Shown here: positions 50,511 through 62,800 of the stretch, in pieces
Layout of the letters: each line of letters begins with the position of its first letter
Numbering within the stretch: the first letter of the stretch is position 1
Made by a program: the position numbers and the translations under genes
Notes under the pieces: model-generated
What the model was told of the DNA's origin: nothing
Seen by the model: the letters and a program-made list of their open reading frames with translations, nothing else
The model's database searches: none
NCBI GenBank assembly: GCA_920105625.2
Contig: OV050030.1
Span: forward strand, 240,653,889 to 240,717,888
Origin: Clusia tigrina
Taxonomy: Eukaryota; Arthropoda; Insecta; Diptera; Clusiidae
DNA: 64,000 nucleotides
Direction of reading: 5' to 3'

Positions 50511-51126
50511 CGAATAGAAGTTAGGGCCATTAGAAGTTTTATCAGTGTTTGATTTGGGACTCAAGGGTAGCGTAGCCTTGAGCGATAACTTAAATTGACA
50601 AGAGGCTCGAGTATTTTATTGTTACATATTTTCAAGGTTTTATGACGCTCCAGTAAAAAGTTACAAGCATTTGTATGTTGCAAAATTTGATAGGTATAGG
50701 ACGGATCGTATAGAAGTTAGGGCCATTTGAAGTTTTATCAGTGTTTGATTTGGAACTCAAGGGGAGCATAGCTTTGAGCGATAGCTTAAATTGACCAGAG
50801 GCTCGAGTACTTTATTGTTACAAAATTTCAAGGTTTTAAGACGCTCCAGTAAAAAGTTACAAGCATTTGTATGTTGCAAACTTTGATAGGTGTAGGACGT
50901 ACCATATAGAAGTTAGGGCCATTTGAAGTTTTATCAGTGTTTGATTTGGGACTCAAGGGTAGCATAGCTTTGAGCGATAGCTTAAATTGACAAGAGGCTC
51001 GAGTACTTTATTGTTACAAAATTTCAAGCTTTTATGACGCTCCAGTAAAAAATTACAAGCATTTGTATGTTGCAAACTTTGATAGGTGTAGGACGTACCG
51101 TATAGAAGTTAGGGCCATTTGAAGTT

Positions 51127-54100
51127 TTATCAGTGTTTGGTTTGGGACTCAAGGGTAGCATAGCTTTGAGCGATAGCTTAAATTGACCAGAGGCTCGAGT
51201 ACTTTGTTGTTACAAATTTCAAGGTTTTATGACGCTCCAGTAAAAAGTTACAAGCATTTGTATGTTGCAAACTTTGATAGGTGTAGGACGTACCGTATAG
51301 AAGTTAGGGCCATTTGAAGTTTTATCGTGTTTGATTTGGGACTCAAGGGTAGCATAGCTTTGAGCGATAGCTTAAATTCACCAGAGGCTCGAGTACTTTA
51401 TTGTTACAAAATTTCAAGGTTTTATGACGCTCCAGTAAAAAGTTACAAGCATTTGTATGTTGCAAACTTTGATAGGTGTAGGACGTACCGTATAGAAATT
51501 AGGGCCATTTGAAGTTTTATCCGTGTTTGATTTGCGACTCAAGGGTAGCATAGCTTTGAGCGATAGCTTAAATTGACCAGAGGCTCGAATACTTTATTGT
51601 TACAAAATTTCAAGGTTTTAAGACGCTCCAGTAAAAAGTTACAAGCATTTGTATGTTCCAAACTTTGATAGGTGTAGGACGTACCGAATAGAAGTTACGG
51701 CCATTTGAAGTTTTATCAGTGTTTGATTTGGGACTCAAGGGTAGCATAGCTTTGAGCGATAGCTTAAATTGACAAGAGGCTCGAGTACTTTATAGTTAAA
51801 AAATTTCAAGGTTTTATGACGCTCCAGTAAAAAGTTACAGGCATTTGTATGTTGCAAACTTTGATAGGTGTAGGACGTACCGTATAGAAGTTAGGGCCAT
51901 ATGAAGTTTTATCAGTGTTTGGTTTGGGACTCAAGGGTAGCACAGCTTTGAGCGATAGCTTACATTGACAAGAGGCTCGAGTACTTTATTGTTACATATT
52001 TTCAAGGTTTTATGACGCTCCAGTAAAAAGTTACAAGCATTTGTATGTTGCAAACTTTGATAGGTGTAGGACGGATCGTATAGAAGTTAGGGCCATTTGA
52101 AGTTTTATCCGTGTTTGATTTGGGACTCAAGGGTAGCATAGCTTTGAGCGATAGCTTAAATTGACAAGAGGCTCGAGTACTTTATAGTTAAAAAATTTCA
52201 AGGTTTTATGACGCTCCAGTAAAAAGTTACAGGCATTTGTATGTTGCAAACTTTGATAGGTGTAGGACGTACCGTATAGAAGTTAGGGCCATATGAAGTT
52301 TTATCCGTGTTTGATTTGGGACTCAAGGGTAGCATAGCTTTGAGCGATAGCTTAAATTGACCAGAGGCTCGAGTACTTTGTTGTTACAAATTTCAAGGTT
52401 TTATGACGCTCCAGTAAAAAGTTACAACCATTTGTATGTTGCAAACTTTGATAGGTGTAGGACGTACCGTATAGAAGTTAGGGCCATTAGAAGTTTTATC
52501 AGTGTTTGATTTGGGACTCAAGGGTAGCATAGCCTTGAGCGATAACTTAAATTGACAAGAGGCTCGAGTACTTTATTGTTACATATTTTCAAGGTTTTAT
52601 GACGCTCCAGTAAAAAGTTACAAGCATTTGTATGTTGCAAACTTTGATAGGTGTAGGACGGATCGTATAGAAGTTAGGGCCATTTGAAGTTTTATCAGTG
52701 TTTGATTTGGACCTCAAGGGTAGCATAGCTTTGAGCGATAGCTGATACTGACAAGAGGCTCGAGTACTTTATTGTTACAAATTTCAAGGTTTTATGACGC
52801 TCCACTAAAAGGTTACAAGCATTTGTATGTTGCAAACTTTGATAGGTGTAGGACGTACCATATAGAAGTTAGGGCAATTTGAAGTTTTATCAGTGTTTGA
52901 TTTGGGACTCAAGGGTAGCATAGCTTTGAGCGATAGCTTAAATTGACAAGAGGCTCGAGTACTTTATTGTTACAAAATTTCAAGGTTTTATGACGCTCCA
53001 GTAAAAAATTACAAGCATTTGTATGTTGCAAACTTTGATAGGTGTAGGACGTACCGTATAGAAGTTAGGGCCATTTGAAGTTTTATCAGTGTTTGGTTTG
53101 GGACTCAAGGGTAGCACAGCTTTGAGCGATAGCTTACATTGACAAGAGGCTCGAGTACTTTATTGTTTCAAAATTTCAAGGGTTTATGACGCTTCAGTAA
53201 AAAGTTACAAGCATTTGTATGTTGCAAACTTTGATAGGTGTAGGACGTACCGTATAGAAGTTAGGGCCATTTGAAGTTTTATCGTGTTTGATTTGGGACT
53301 CAAGGGTAGCATAGCTTTGAGCGATAGCTTAAATTCACCAGAGGCTCGAGTACTTTATTGTTACAAAATTTCAAGGTTTTATGACGCTCCAGTAAAAAGT
53401 TACAAGCATTTGTATGTTGCAAACTTTGATAGGTGTAGGACGTACCGTATAGAAATTAGGGCCATTTGAAGTTTTATCCGTGTTTGATTTGCGACTCAAG
53501 GGTAGCATAGCTTTGAGCGATAGCTTAAATTGACCAGAGGCTCGAATACTTTATTGTTACAAAATTTCAAGCTTTTAAGACGCTCCAGTAAAAAGTTACA
53601 AGCATTTGTATGTTCCAAACTTTGATAGGTGTAGGACGTACCGAATAGAAGTTAGGGCCATTTGAAGTTTTATCAGTGTTTGATTTGGGACTCAAGGGTA
53701 GCATAGCTTTGAGCGATAGCTTAAATTGACAAGAGGCTCGAGTACTTTATAGTTAAAAAATTTCAAGGTTTTATGACGCTCCAGTAAAAAGTTACAGGCA
53801 TTTGTATGTTGCAAACTTTGATAGGTGTAGGACGTACCGTATAGAAGTTAGGGCCATATGAAGTTTTATCCGTGTTTGATTTGGGACTCAAGGGTAGCAT
53901 AGCTTTGAGCGATAGCTTAAATTGACCAGAGGCTCGAGTACTTTGTTGTTACAAATTTCAAGGTTTTATGACGCTCCAGTAAAAAGTTACAACCATTTGT
54001 ATGTTGCAAACTTTGATAGGTGTAGGACGTACCGTATAGAAGTTAGGGCCATTAGAAGTTTTATCAGTGCTTGATTTGGGACTCAAGGGTAGCATAGCCT

Positions 54101-54850
54101 TGAGCGATAACTTAAATTGACAAGAGGCTCGAGTACTTTATTGTTACATATTTTCAAGGTTTTATGACGCTCCAGTAAAAAGTTACAAGCATTTGTATGT
54201 TGCAAACTTTGATAGGTGTAGGACGGATCGTATAGAAGTTAGGGCCATTTGAAGTTTTATCAGTGTTTGATTTGGACCTCAAGGGTAGCATAGCTTTGAG
54301 CGATAGCTGATACTGACAAGAGGCTCGAGTACTTTATTGTTACAAATTTCAAGGTTTTATGACGCTCCACTAAAAGGTTACAAGCATTTGTATGTTGCAA
54401 ACTTTGATAGGTGTAGGACGTACCATATAGAAGTTAGGGCAATTTGAAGTTTTATCAGTGTTTGATTTGGGACTCAAGGGTAGCATAGCTTTGAGCGATA
54501 GCTTAAATTGACAAGAGGCTCGAGTACTTTATTGTTACAAAATTTCAAGGTTTTATGACGCTCCAGTAAAAAATTACAAGCATTTGTATGTTGCAAACTT
54601 TGATAGGTGTAGGACGTACCGTATAGAAGTTAGGGCCATTTGAAGTTTTATCAGTGTTTGGTTTGGGACTCAAGGGTAGCACAGCTTTGAGCGATAGCTT
54701 ACATTGACAAGAGGCTCGATTACTTTATTGTTTCAAAATTTCAAGGGTTTATGACGCTTCAGTAAAAAGTTACAAGCATTTGTATGTTGCAAACTTTGAT
54801 AGGTGTACGACGTACCGTATAGAAGTTAGGGCCATTTGAAGTTTTATCAG
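51127..54850 (+). repeat. 10-mer (1,957 bp) and 8-mer (1,565 bp) overlapping repeats
   Basis: TTTTATCGTGTTTG units at 51,327 and 53,284, TTTGCGACTC at about 51,530/53,487 and ACTTTATAGTTAAAAAA at about 51,787/53,744 step by 1,957 bp. Past the CCATATGAAG unit the best match switches to 1,565 bp: GTTACAACCATTTG at 52,425/53,990, and TTGGACCTCAAGG and CTGATACTGAC following. Two exchange events with different registers are therefore superimposed. Small deficits from multiples of 196 come from one-base losses (TATCGTG, ACAAATTTC). Confidence 0.82.
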
Positions 54851-57800
54851 TGTTTGGTTTGGGACTCAAGGGTAGCACAGCTTTGAGCGATAGCTTACAT
54901 TGACAAGAGGCTCGAGTACTTTATTGTTTCAAAATTTCAAGGGTTTATGACGCTTCAGTAAAAAGTTACAAGCATTTGTATGTTGCAAACTTTGATAGGT
55001 GTAGGGCGTACCGTATAGACGTTAGGGCCATTTGAAGTTTTATCCGTGTTTGATTTGGGACTCAAGGGGAGCATAGCTTTGAGCGATAGCTTAAATTGAC
55101 CAGAGGCTCGAGTACTTTATTGTTACAAAATTTCAAGGTTTTAAGACGCTCCAGTAAAAAGTTACAAGCATTTGTATGTTCCAAACTTTGATAGGTGTAG
55201 GACGTACCGAATAGAAGTTAGGGCCATTAGAAGTTTTATCAGTGTTTGATTTGGGACTCAAGGGTAGCGTAGCCTTGAGCGATAACTTAAATTGACAAGA
55301 GGCTCGAGTATTTTATTGTTACATATTTTCAAGGTTTTATGACGCTCCAGTAAAAAGTTACAAGCATTTGTATGTTGCAAAATTTGATAGGTATAGGACG
55401 GATCGTATAGAAGTTAGGGCCATTTGAAGTTTTATCAGTGTTTGATTTGGAACTCAAGGGTAGCATAGCTTTGAGCGATAGCTTAAATTGACAAGAGGCT
55501 CGAGTACTTTATTGTTACAAATTTCAAGGTTTTATGACGCTCCAGTAAAAAGTTACAAGCATTTGTATGTTGCAAACTTTGATAGGTGTAGGACGTACCA
55601 TATAGAAGTTAGGGCCATTTGAAGTTTTATCAGTGTTTGATTTGGGACTCAAGGGTAGCATAGCTTTGAGCGATAGCTTAAATTGACAAGAGGCTCGAGT
55701 ACTTTATTGTTACAAAATTTCAAGCTTTTATGACGCTCCAGTAAAAAATTACAAGCATTTGTATGTTGCAAACTTTGATAGGTGTAGGACGTACCGTATA
55801 GAAGTTAGGGCCATTTGAAGTTTTATCAGTGTTTGATTTGGGGCTCAAGGGTAGCATAGCTTTGAGCGATAACTTAAATTGACCTTGGCTTGTTACAAAT
55901 TTCAAGGTTTTATGACGCTCCAGTAAAAAGTTACAAGCATTTGTATGTTGCAAACTTTGATAGGTGTAGGACGTACCGTATAGAAGTTAGGGCCATTTGA
56001 AGTTTTATCCGTGTTTGATTTGCGACTCAAGGGTAGCATAGCTTTGAGCGATAGCTTAAATTGACCAGAGGCTCGAATACTTTATTGTTACAAAATTTCA
56101 AGGTTTTAAGACGCTCCAGTAAAAAGTTACAAGCATTTGTATGTTCCAAACTTTGATAGGTGTAGGACGTACCGAATAGAAGTTACGGCCATTTGAAGTT
56201 TTATCAGTGTTTGATTTGGGACTCAAGGGTAGCGTAGCCTTGAGCGATAACTTAAATTGACAAGAGGCTCGAGTATTTTATTGTTACATATTTTCAAGGT
56301 TTTATGACGCTCCAGTAAAAAATTACAAGCATTTGTATGTTGCAAACTTTGATAGGTGTAGGACGTACCGTATAGAAGTTAGGGCCATTTGAAGTTTTAT
56401 CAGTGTTTGGTTTGGGACTCAAGGGTAGCACAGCTTTGAGCGATAGCTTACATTGACAAGAGGCTCGATTACTTTATTGTTTCAAAATTTCAAGGGTTTA
56501 TGACGCTTCAGTAAAAAGTTACAAGCATTTGTATGTTGCAAACTTTGATAGGTGTACGACGTACCGTATAGAAGTTAGGGCCATTTGAAGTTTTATCAGT
56601 GTTTGGTTTGGGACTCAAGGGTAGCACAGCTTTGAGCGATAGCTTACATTGACAAGAGGCTCGAGTACTTTATTGTTTCAAAATTTCAAGGGTTTATGAC
56701 GCTTCAGTAAAAAGTTACAAGCATTTGTATGTTGCAAACTTTGATAGGTGTAGGGCGTACCGTATAGACGTTAGGGCCATTTGAAGTTTTATCCGTGTTT
56801 GATTTGGGACTCAAGGGGAGCATAGCTTTGAGCGATAGCTTAAATTGACCAGAGGCTCGAGTACTTTATTGTTACAAAATTTCAAGGTTTTAAGACGCTC
56901 CAGTAAAAAGTTACAAGCATTTGTATGTTCCACACTTTGATAGGTGTAGGACGTACCGAATAGAAGTTAGGGCCATTAGAAGTTTTATCAGTGTTTGATT
57001 TGGGACTCAAGGGTAGCGTAGCCTTGAGCGATAGCTTAAATTGACAAGAGGCTCGAGTACTTTATTGTTACAAATTTCAAGGTTTTATGACGCTCCAGTA
57101 AAAAGTTACAAGCATTTGTATGTTGCAAACTTTGATAGGTGTAGGACGTACCATATAGAAGTTAGGGCCATTTGAAGTTTTATCAGTGTTTGATTTGGGA
57201 CTCAAGGGTAGCATAGCTTTGAGCGATAGCTTAAATTGACAAGAGGCTCGAGTACTTTATTGTTACAAAATTTCAAGCTTTTATGACGCTCCAGTAAAAA
57301 ATTACAAGCATTTGTATGTTGCAAACTTTGATAGGTGTAGGACGTACCGTATAGAAGTTAGGGCCATTTGAAGTTTTATCAGTGTTTGGTTTGGGACTCA
57401 AGGGTAGCATAGCTTTGAGCGATAGCTTAAATTGACCAGAGGCTCGAGTACTTTGTTGTTACAAATTTCAAGGTTTTATGACGCTCCAGTAAAAAGTTAC
57501 AAGCATTTGTATGTTGCAAACTTTGATAGGTGTAGGACGTACCGTATAGAAGTTAGGGCCATTTGAAGTTTTATCCGTGTTTGATTTGCGACTCAAGGGT
57601 AGCATAGCTTTGAGCGATAGCTTAAATTGACCAGAGGCTCGAATACTTTATTGTTACAAAATTTCAAGGTTTTAAGACGCTCCAGTAAAAAGTTACAAGC
57701 ATTTGTATGTTCCAAACTTTGATAGGTGTAGGACGTACCGAATAGAAGTTACGGCCATTTGAAGTTTTATCAGTGTTTGATTTGGGACTGAAGGGTAGCG

Positions 57801-58170
57801 TAGCCTTGAGCGATAACTTAAATTGACAAGAGGCTCGAGTATTTTATTGTTACATATTTTCAAGGTTTTATGACGCTCCAGTAAAAAGTTACAAGCATTT
57901 GTATGTTGCAAAATTTGATAGGTATAGGACGGATCGTATAGAAGTTAGGGCCACTTGAAGTTTCATCAGTGTTTGATTTGGAACTCAAGGGTAGCATAGC
58001 TTTGAGCGATAGCTTAAATTGACAAGAGGCTCGAGTACTTTATTGTTACAAATTTCAAGGTTTTATGACGCTCCAGTAAAAAGTTACAAGCATTTGTATG
58101 TTGCAAACTTTGATAGGTGTAGGACGTACCATATAGAAGTTAGGGCAATTTGAAGTTTTATCAGTGTTTG
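54655..58170 (+). repeat. 9-mer tandem repeat, 1,749 bp
   Basis: GGCTCGATTACTTTATTG occurs at about 54,715 and 56,464, and GGGCGTACCGTATAGACG at about 55,005 and 56,754, both 1,749 bp apart. The difference from 9 x 196 is mostly the 13-bp deletion near 55,885 in the first copy. The TCGATTAC unit appears again at 58,421, but 1,957 bp on, so the third partial copy is out of step. Confidence 0.82.
55881..55897 (+). repeat. 13-bp deletion inside a monomer
   Basis: GACCTTGGCTTGTTAC replaces GACCAGAGGCTCGAG plus the following TACTTTGTTGTTAC, removing the CTCGAG box and its XhoI/ScaI sites. I saw it once; the homologous unit 1,749 bp downstream is intact. Confidence 0.85.
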
Positions 58171-58499
58171 ATTTGGGACTCAAGGGTAGCATAGCTTTGA
58201 GCGATAGCTTAAATTGACAAGAGGCTCGAGTACTTTATTGTTACAAAATTTCAAGCTTTTATGACGCTCCAGTAAAAAATTACAAGCATTTGTATGTTGC
58301 AAACTTTGATAGGTGTAGGACGTACCGTATAGAAGTTAGGGCCATTTGAAGTTTTATCAGTGTTTGGTTTGGGACTCAAGGGTAGCACAGCTTTGAGCGA
58401 TAGCTTACATTGACAAGAGGCTCGATTACTTTATTGTTTCAAAATTTCAAGGGTTTATGACGCTTCAGTAAAAAGTTACAAGCATTTGTATGTTGCAAA

Positions 58500-59880
58500 C
58501 TTTGATAGGTGTACGACGTACCGTATAGAAGTTAGGGCCATTTGAAGTTTTATCAGTGTTTGGTTTGGGACTCAAGGGTAGCACAGCTTTGAGCGATAGC
58601 TTACATTGACAAGAGGCTCGAGTACTTTATTGTTTCAAAATTTCAAGGGTTTATGACGCTTCAGTAAAAAGTTACAAGCATTTGTATGTTGCAAACTTTG
58701 ATAGGTGTAGGACGTACCGTATAGAAGTTAGGGCCATTTGAAGTTTTATCGTGTTTGATTTGGGACTCAAGGGTAGCATAGCTTTGAGCGATAGCTTAAA
58801 TTCACCAGAGGCTCGAGTACTTTATTGTTACAAAATTTCAAGGTTTTATGACGCTCCAGTAAAAAGTTACAAGCATTTGTATGTTGCAAACTTTGATAGG
58901 TGTAGGACGTACCGTATAGAAATTAGGGCCATTTGAAGTTTTATCCGTGTTTGATTTGCGACTCAAGGGTAGCATAGCTTTGAGCGATAGCTTAAATTGA
59001 CCAGAGGCTCGAATACTTTATTGTTACAAAATTTCAAGCTTTTAAGACGCTCCAGTAAAAAGTTACAAGCATTTGTATGTTCCAAACTTTGATAGGTGTA
59101 GGACGTACCGAATAGAAGTTAGGGCCATTTGAAGTTTTATCAGTGTTTGATTTGGGACTCAAGGGTAGCATAGCTTTGAGCGATAGCTTAAATTGGCAAG
59201 AGGCTCGAGTACTTTATAGTTAAAAAATTTCAAGGTTTTATGACGCTCCAGTAAAAAGTTACAGGCATTTGTATGTTGCAAACTTTGATAGGTGTAGGAC
59301 GTACCGTATAGAAGTTAGGGCCATATGAAGTTTTATCCGTGTTTGATTTGGGACTCAAGGGTAGCATAGCTTTGAGCGATAGCTTAAATTGACCAGAGGC
59401 TCGAGTACTTTGTTGTTACAAATTTCAAGGTTTTATGACGCTCCAGTAAAAAGTTACAACCATTTGTATGTTGCAAACTTTGATAGGTGTAGGACGTACC
59501 GTATAGAAGTTAGGGCCATTAGAAGTTTTATCAGTGTTTGATTTGGGACTCAAGGGTAGCATAGCCTTGAGCGATAACTTAAATTGACAAGAGGCTCGAG
59601 TACTTTATTGTTACATATTTTCAAGGTTTTATGACGCTCCAGTAAAAAGTTACAAGCATTTGTATGTTGCAAACTTTGATAGGTGTAGGACGGATCGTAT
59701 AGAAGTTAGGGCCATTTGAAGTTTTATCAGTGTTTGATTTGGACCTCAAGGGTAGCATAGCTTTGAGCGATAGCTGATACTGACAAGAGGCTCGAGTACT
59801 TTATTGTTACAAATTTCAAGGTTTTATGACGCTCCACTAAAAGGTTACAAGCATTTGTATGTTGCAAACTTTGATAGGTG
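58500..59880 (+). repeat. Dispersed copy of 53.0-54.4 kb (offset 5,467 bp)
   Basis: This stretch repeats about 53,030-54,410: TTTTATCGTGTTTG at 53,284/58,751, ACTTTATAGTTAAAAAA, GTTACAACCATTTG at 53,990/59,457, TTGGACCTCAAGG and CTGATACTGAC all keep the 5,467-bp offset. It ends where GTACCATATAG on the left faces CATACCGTATAG near 59,885. The 9-mer block lies between the two copies. Confidence 0.83.
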
Positions 59881-62800
59881 TAGGACATACCGTATAGAAG
59901 TTAGGGCGATTTGAAGTTGTATCAGTGTTTGATTTGGAACTTAAGGGTAGCATAGCTTTGAGCGATAGCTTAAATTGACAAGAGGCTCGAGTACTTTATT
60001 GTTACAAAATTTCAAGGTTTTATGACGCTCCAGTAAAAGGTTACAAGCATTTGTATGTTGCAAACTTTGATAGGTGTAGGACGTACCGTATAGAAGTTAG
60101 GGCCATTTGAAGTTTTATCCGTGTTTGATTTGGTACTCAAGGGTAGGATAGCTTTGAGCGATAGCTTAAATTGAAGAAGAGGCTCGAATACTTTATTGTT
60201 ACAAAATTTCAAGGTTTTAAGACGCTCCAGTAAAAAGTTACAAGCATTTGTATGTTCCAAACTTTGATAGGTGTAGGACGTACCGAATAGAAGTTAGGGC
60301 CATTTGAAGTTTTATCAGTGTTTGATTTGGGACTCAAGGGTAGCATAGCTTTGAGCGATAGCTTAAATTGACAAGAGGCTCGAGTACTTTATTGTTAAAA
60401 AATTTCAAGGTTTTATGACGCTCCAGTAAAAAGTTACAGGCATTTGTATGTTGCAAACTTTGATAGGTGTAGGACGGACCGTATAGAAGTTTGGGCCATA
60501 TGAAGTTTTATCCGTGTTTGATTTGGGACTCAAGGGTAGCATAGCTTTGAGCGATAGCTTAAATTGACCAGAGGCTCGAGTACTTTATTGTTACATAATT
60601 TCAAGGTCTTATGACGCTCCAGTAAAAATTTACAAGCATTTGTATGTTGCACACTTTGATAGTTGTAGGACGTACCGTACCGTTATTGTTACAAAATTTC
60701 AAGGTTTTATGACGCTCCAGTAAAAATTACAAGCATTTGTATGTTGCAAACTTTGATAGGTGTAGGACGTACCGTATAGAAGTTAGGGCCATTTGAAGTT
60801 TTATCAGTATTTGATTTGGAACTCAAGGGTAGCATAGCTTTGAGCGCTAGCTGAAATTGACAAGAGGCTCGAGTAGTTTATTGTTACAAATTTCAAGGTT
60901 TTATGACGCTCCACTAAAAGGTTACAAGCATTTGTATGTTGCAAACTTTGATAGGTGTAGGACATACCGTATAGAAGTTAGGGCCATTTGAAGTTTTATC
61001 AGTGTTTGATTTGGGACTTAAGGGTAGCATAGCTTTGAGCGATAGCTTAAATTGACAAGAGGCTCGAGTACTTTATTGTTACAAAATTTCAAGGTTTTAT
61101 GACGCTCCAGTAAAAGGTTACAAGCATTTGTATGTGGCAAACTTTGATAGGTGTAGGACGTACCGTATAGAAGTTAGGGCCATTTGAAGTTTTATCCGTG
61201 TTTGATTTGGGACTCAAGGGTAGCATAGCTTTGAGCGATAGCTTAAATTGACCAGAGGCTCGAGTACTTTATTGTTACAAAATTTCAAGGTTTTAAGACG
61301 CTCCAGTAAAAAGTTACAAACATTTGTATGTTCCAAACTTTGATAGGTGTAGGACGTACCGAATAGAAGTTAGGGCCATTTGAAGTTTTATCAGTGTTTG
61401 ATTTGGGACTCAAGGGTAGCATAGCTTTGAGCGATAGCTTAAATTGACAAGAGGCTCGAGTACTTTATTGTTACAAAATTTCAAGGTTTTATGACGCTCC
61501 AGTAAAAGGTTACAAGCAGTTGTATGTTGCAAACTTTGATAGGTGTAGGACGTACCGTGTAGACGTTAGGGCCATTTGAAGTTTTATCCGTGTTTGATTT
61601 GGGACTCAAGGGGAGCATAGCTTTGAGCGATAGCTTAAATTGACCAGAGGCTCGAGTACTTTATTGTTACAAAATTTCAAGGTTTTAAGACGCTCCAGAA
61701 AAAAGTTACAAGCATTTGTATGTTCCAAACTTTGATAGGTGTAGGACGTACCGAATGGAAGTTAGGGCCATTTGAAGTTTTATCCGTGTTTGATTTGGGA
61801 CTCAAGGGTGGCATAGCTTTGAGCGATAGCTTAAATTGACCAGAGGCTCGAGTACTTTATTGTTACAAAATTTCAAGGTTTTATGACGCTCCAGTAAAAA
61901 GTTACAAGCATTTGTATGTTGCAAACTTTGATAGGTGTAGGACGTACCGTATAGAAGTTAGGGCCATTTGAAGTTTTATCAGTGTTTGATTTGGGACTCA
62001 AGGGTATCACAGCTTTGAGCGATAGCTTACATTGACAAGAGGCTCGAGTACTTTATTGTTACAAAATTTCAAGGTTTTATGACGCTCCAGTAAAAAGTTA
62101 CAGGCATTTGTATGTTGCAAACTTTGATAGGTGTAGGACGTACCGTATAGAAGTTAGGGCCATTTGAAGTTTTATCCGTGTTTGATTTGGGACTCAAGGG
62201 TAGCATAGCTTTTAGCGATAGCTTAAATTGACCAGAGGCTCGAGTACTTTATTGTTACAAATTTCAAGGTTTTATGACGCTCCAGTAAAAAGTTACAACC
62301 ATTTGTATGTTGCAAACTTTGATAGGTGTAGGACGTACCGTATAGAAGTTAGGGCCATTAGAAGTTTTATCAGTGTTTGATTTGGGACTCAAGGGTAGCA
62401 TAGCTTTGAGCGATAGCTTAAATTGACCAGAGGATCGAGTACTTTATTGTTACATAATTTCAAGGTTTTATGACGCTCCAGTAAAAAGTTACAAGCATTT
62501 GTATGTTGCAAACTTTGATAGGTGTAGGACGTACCGTATAGAAGTTATGGCCATTTGAAGTTTTATCCGTGTTTGATTTGGGACTCAAGGGTAGCATAGC
62601 TTTGAGCGATAGCTTAAATTGACCAGAGGCTCGAGTACTTTATTGTTACAAAATGTCAAGGTTTTATGACGCTCCAGTAAAAAGTTACAAGCATTTGTAT
62701 GTTCCAAACTTTGATAGGTGTAGGACGTACCGAATAGAAGTTAGGGCCATTTGAAGATTTATCAGTGTTTGATTTGGGACTCAAGGGTAGCATAGCTTTG

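Noticed and set aside
823..58936. Repeated + strand open frames of 61-67 codons (for example 2,587-2,790, 8,467-8,670, 42,614-42,799, 58,751-58,936)
   Set aside because: They are one monomer read in one frame from GTG-type starts. They stay open only where a point variant removes the in-frame TGA in AAATTGAC (to TGTGCA, TCAGCA, TCACCA, TGGCAA and the like). They stop at CCATTTGA, and because 196 is 1 more than a multiple of 3 the frame is lost in the next unit. There is no gene context.
939..60260. Repeated - strand open frames of 64-82 codons (for example 2,899-3,117, 27,545-27,763, 60,012-60,260)
   Set aside because: Same cause on the other strand: each spans a little over one monomer from a TTG-type start. 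The sequences vary in step with the satellite variants and no known domain, signal peptide or membrane segment is visible. The longer ones only reflect local indels.
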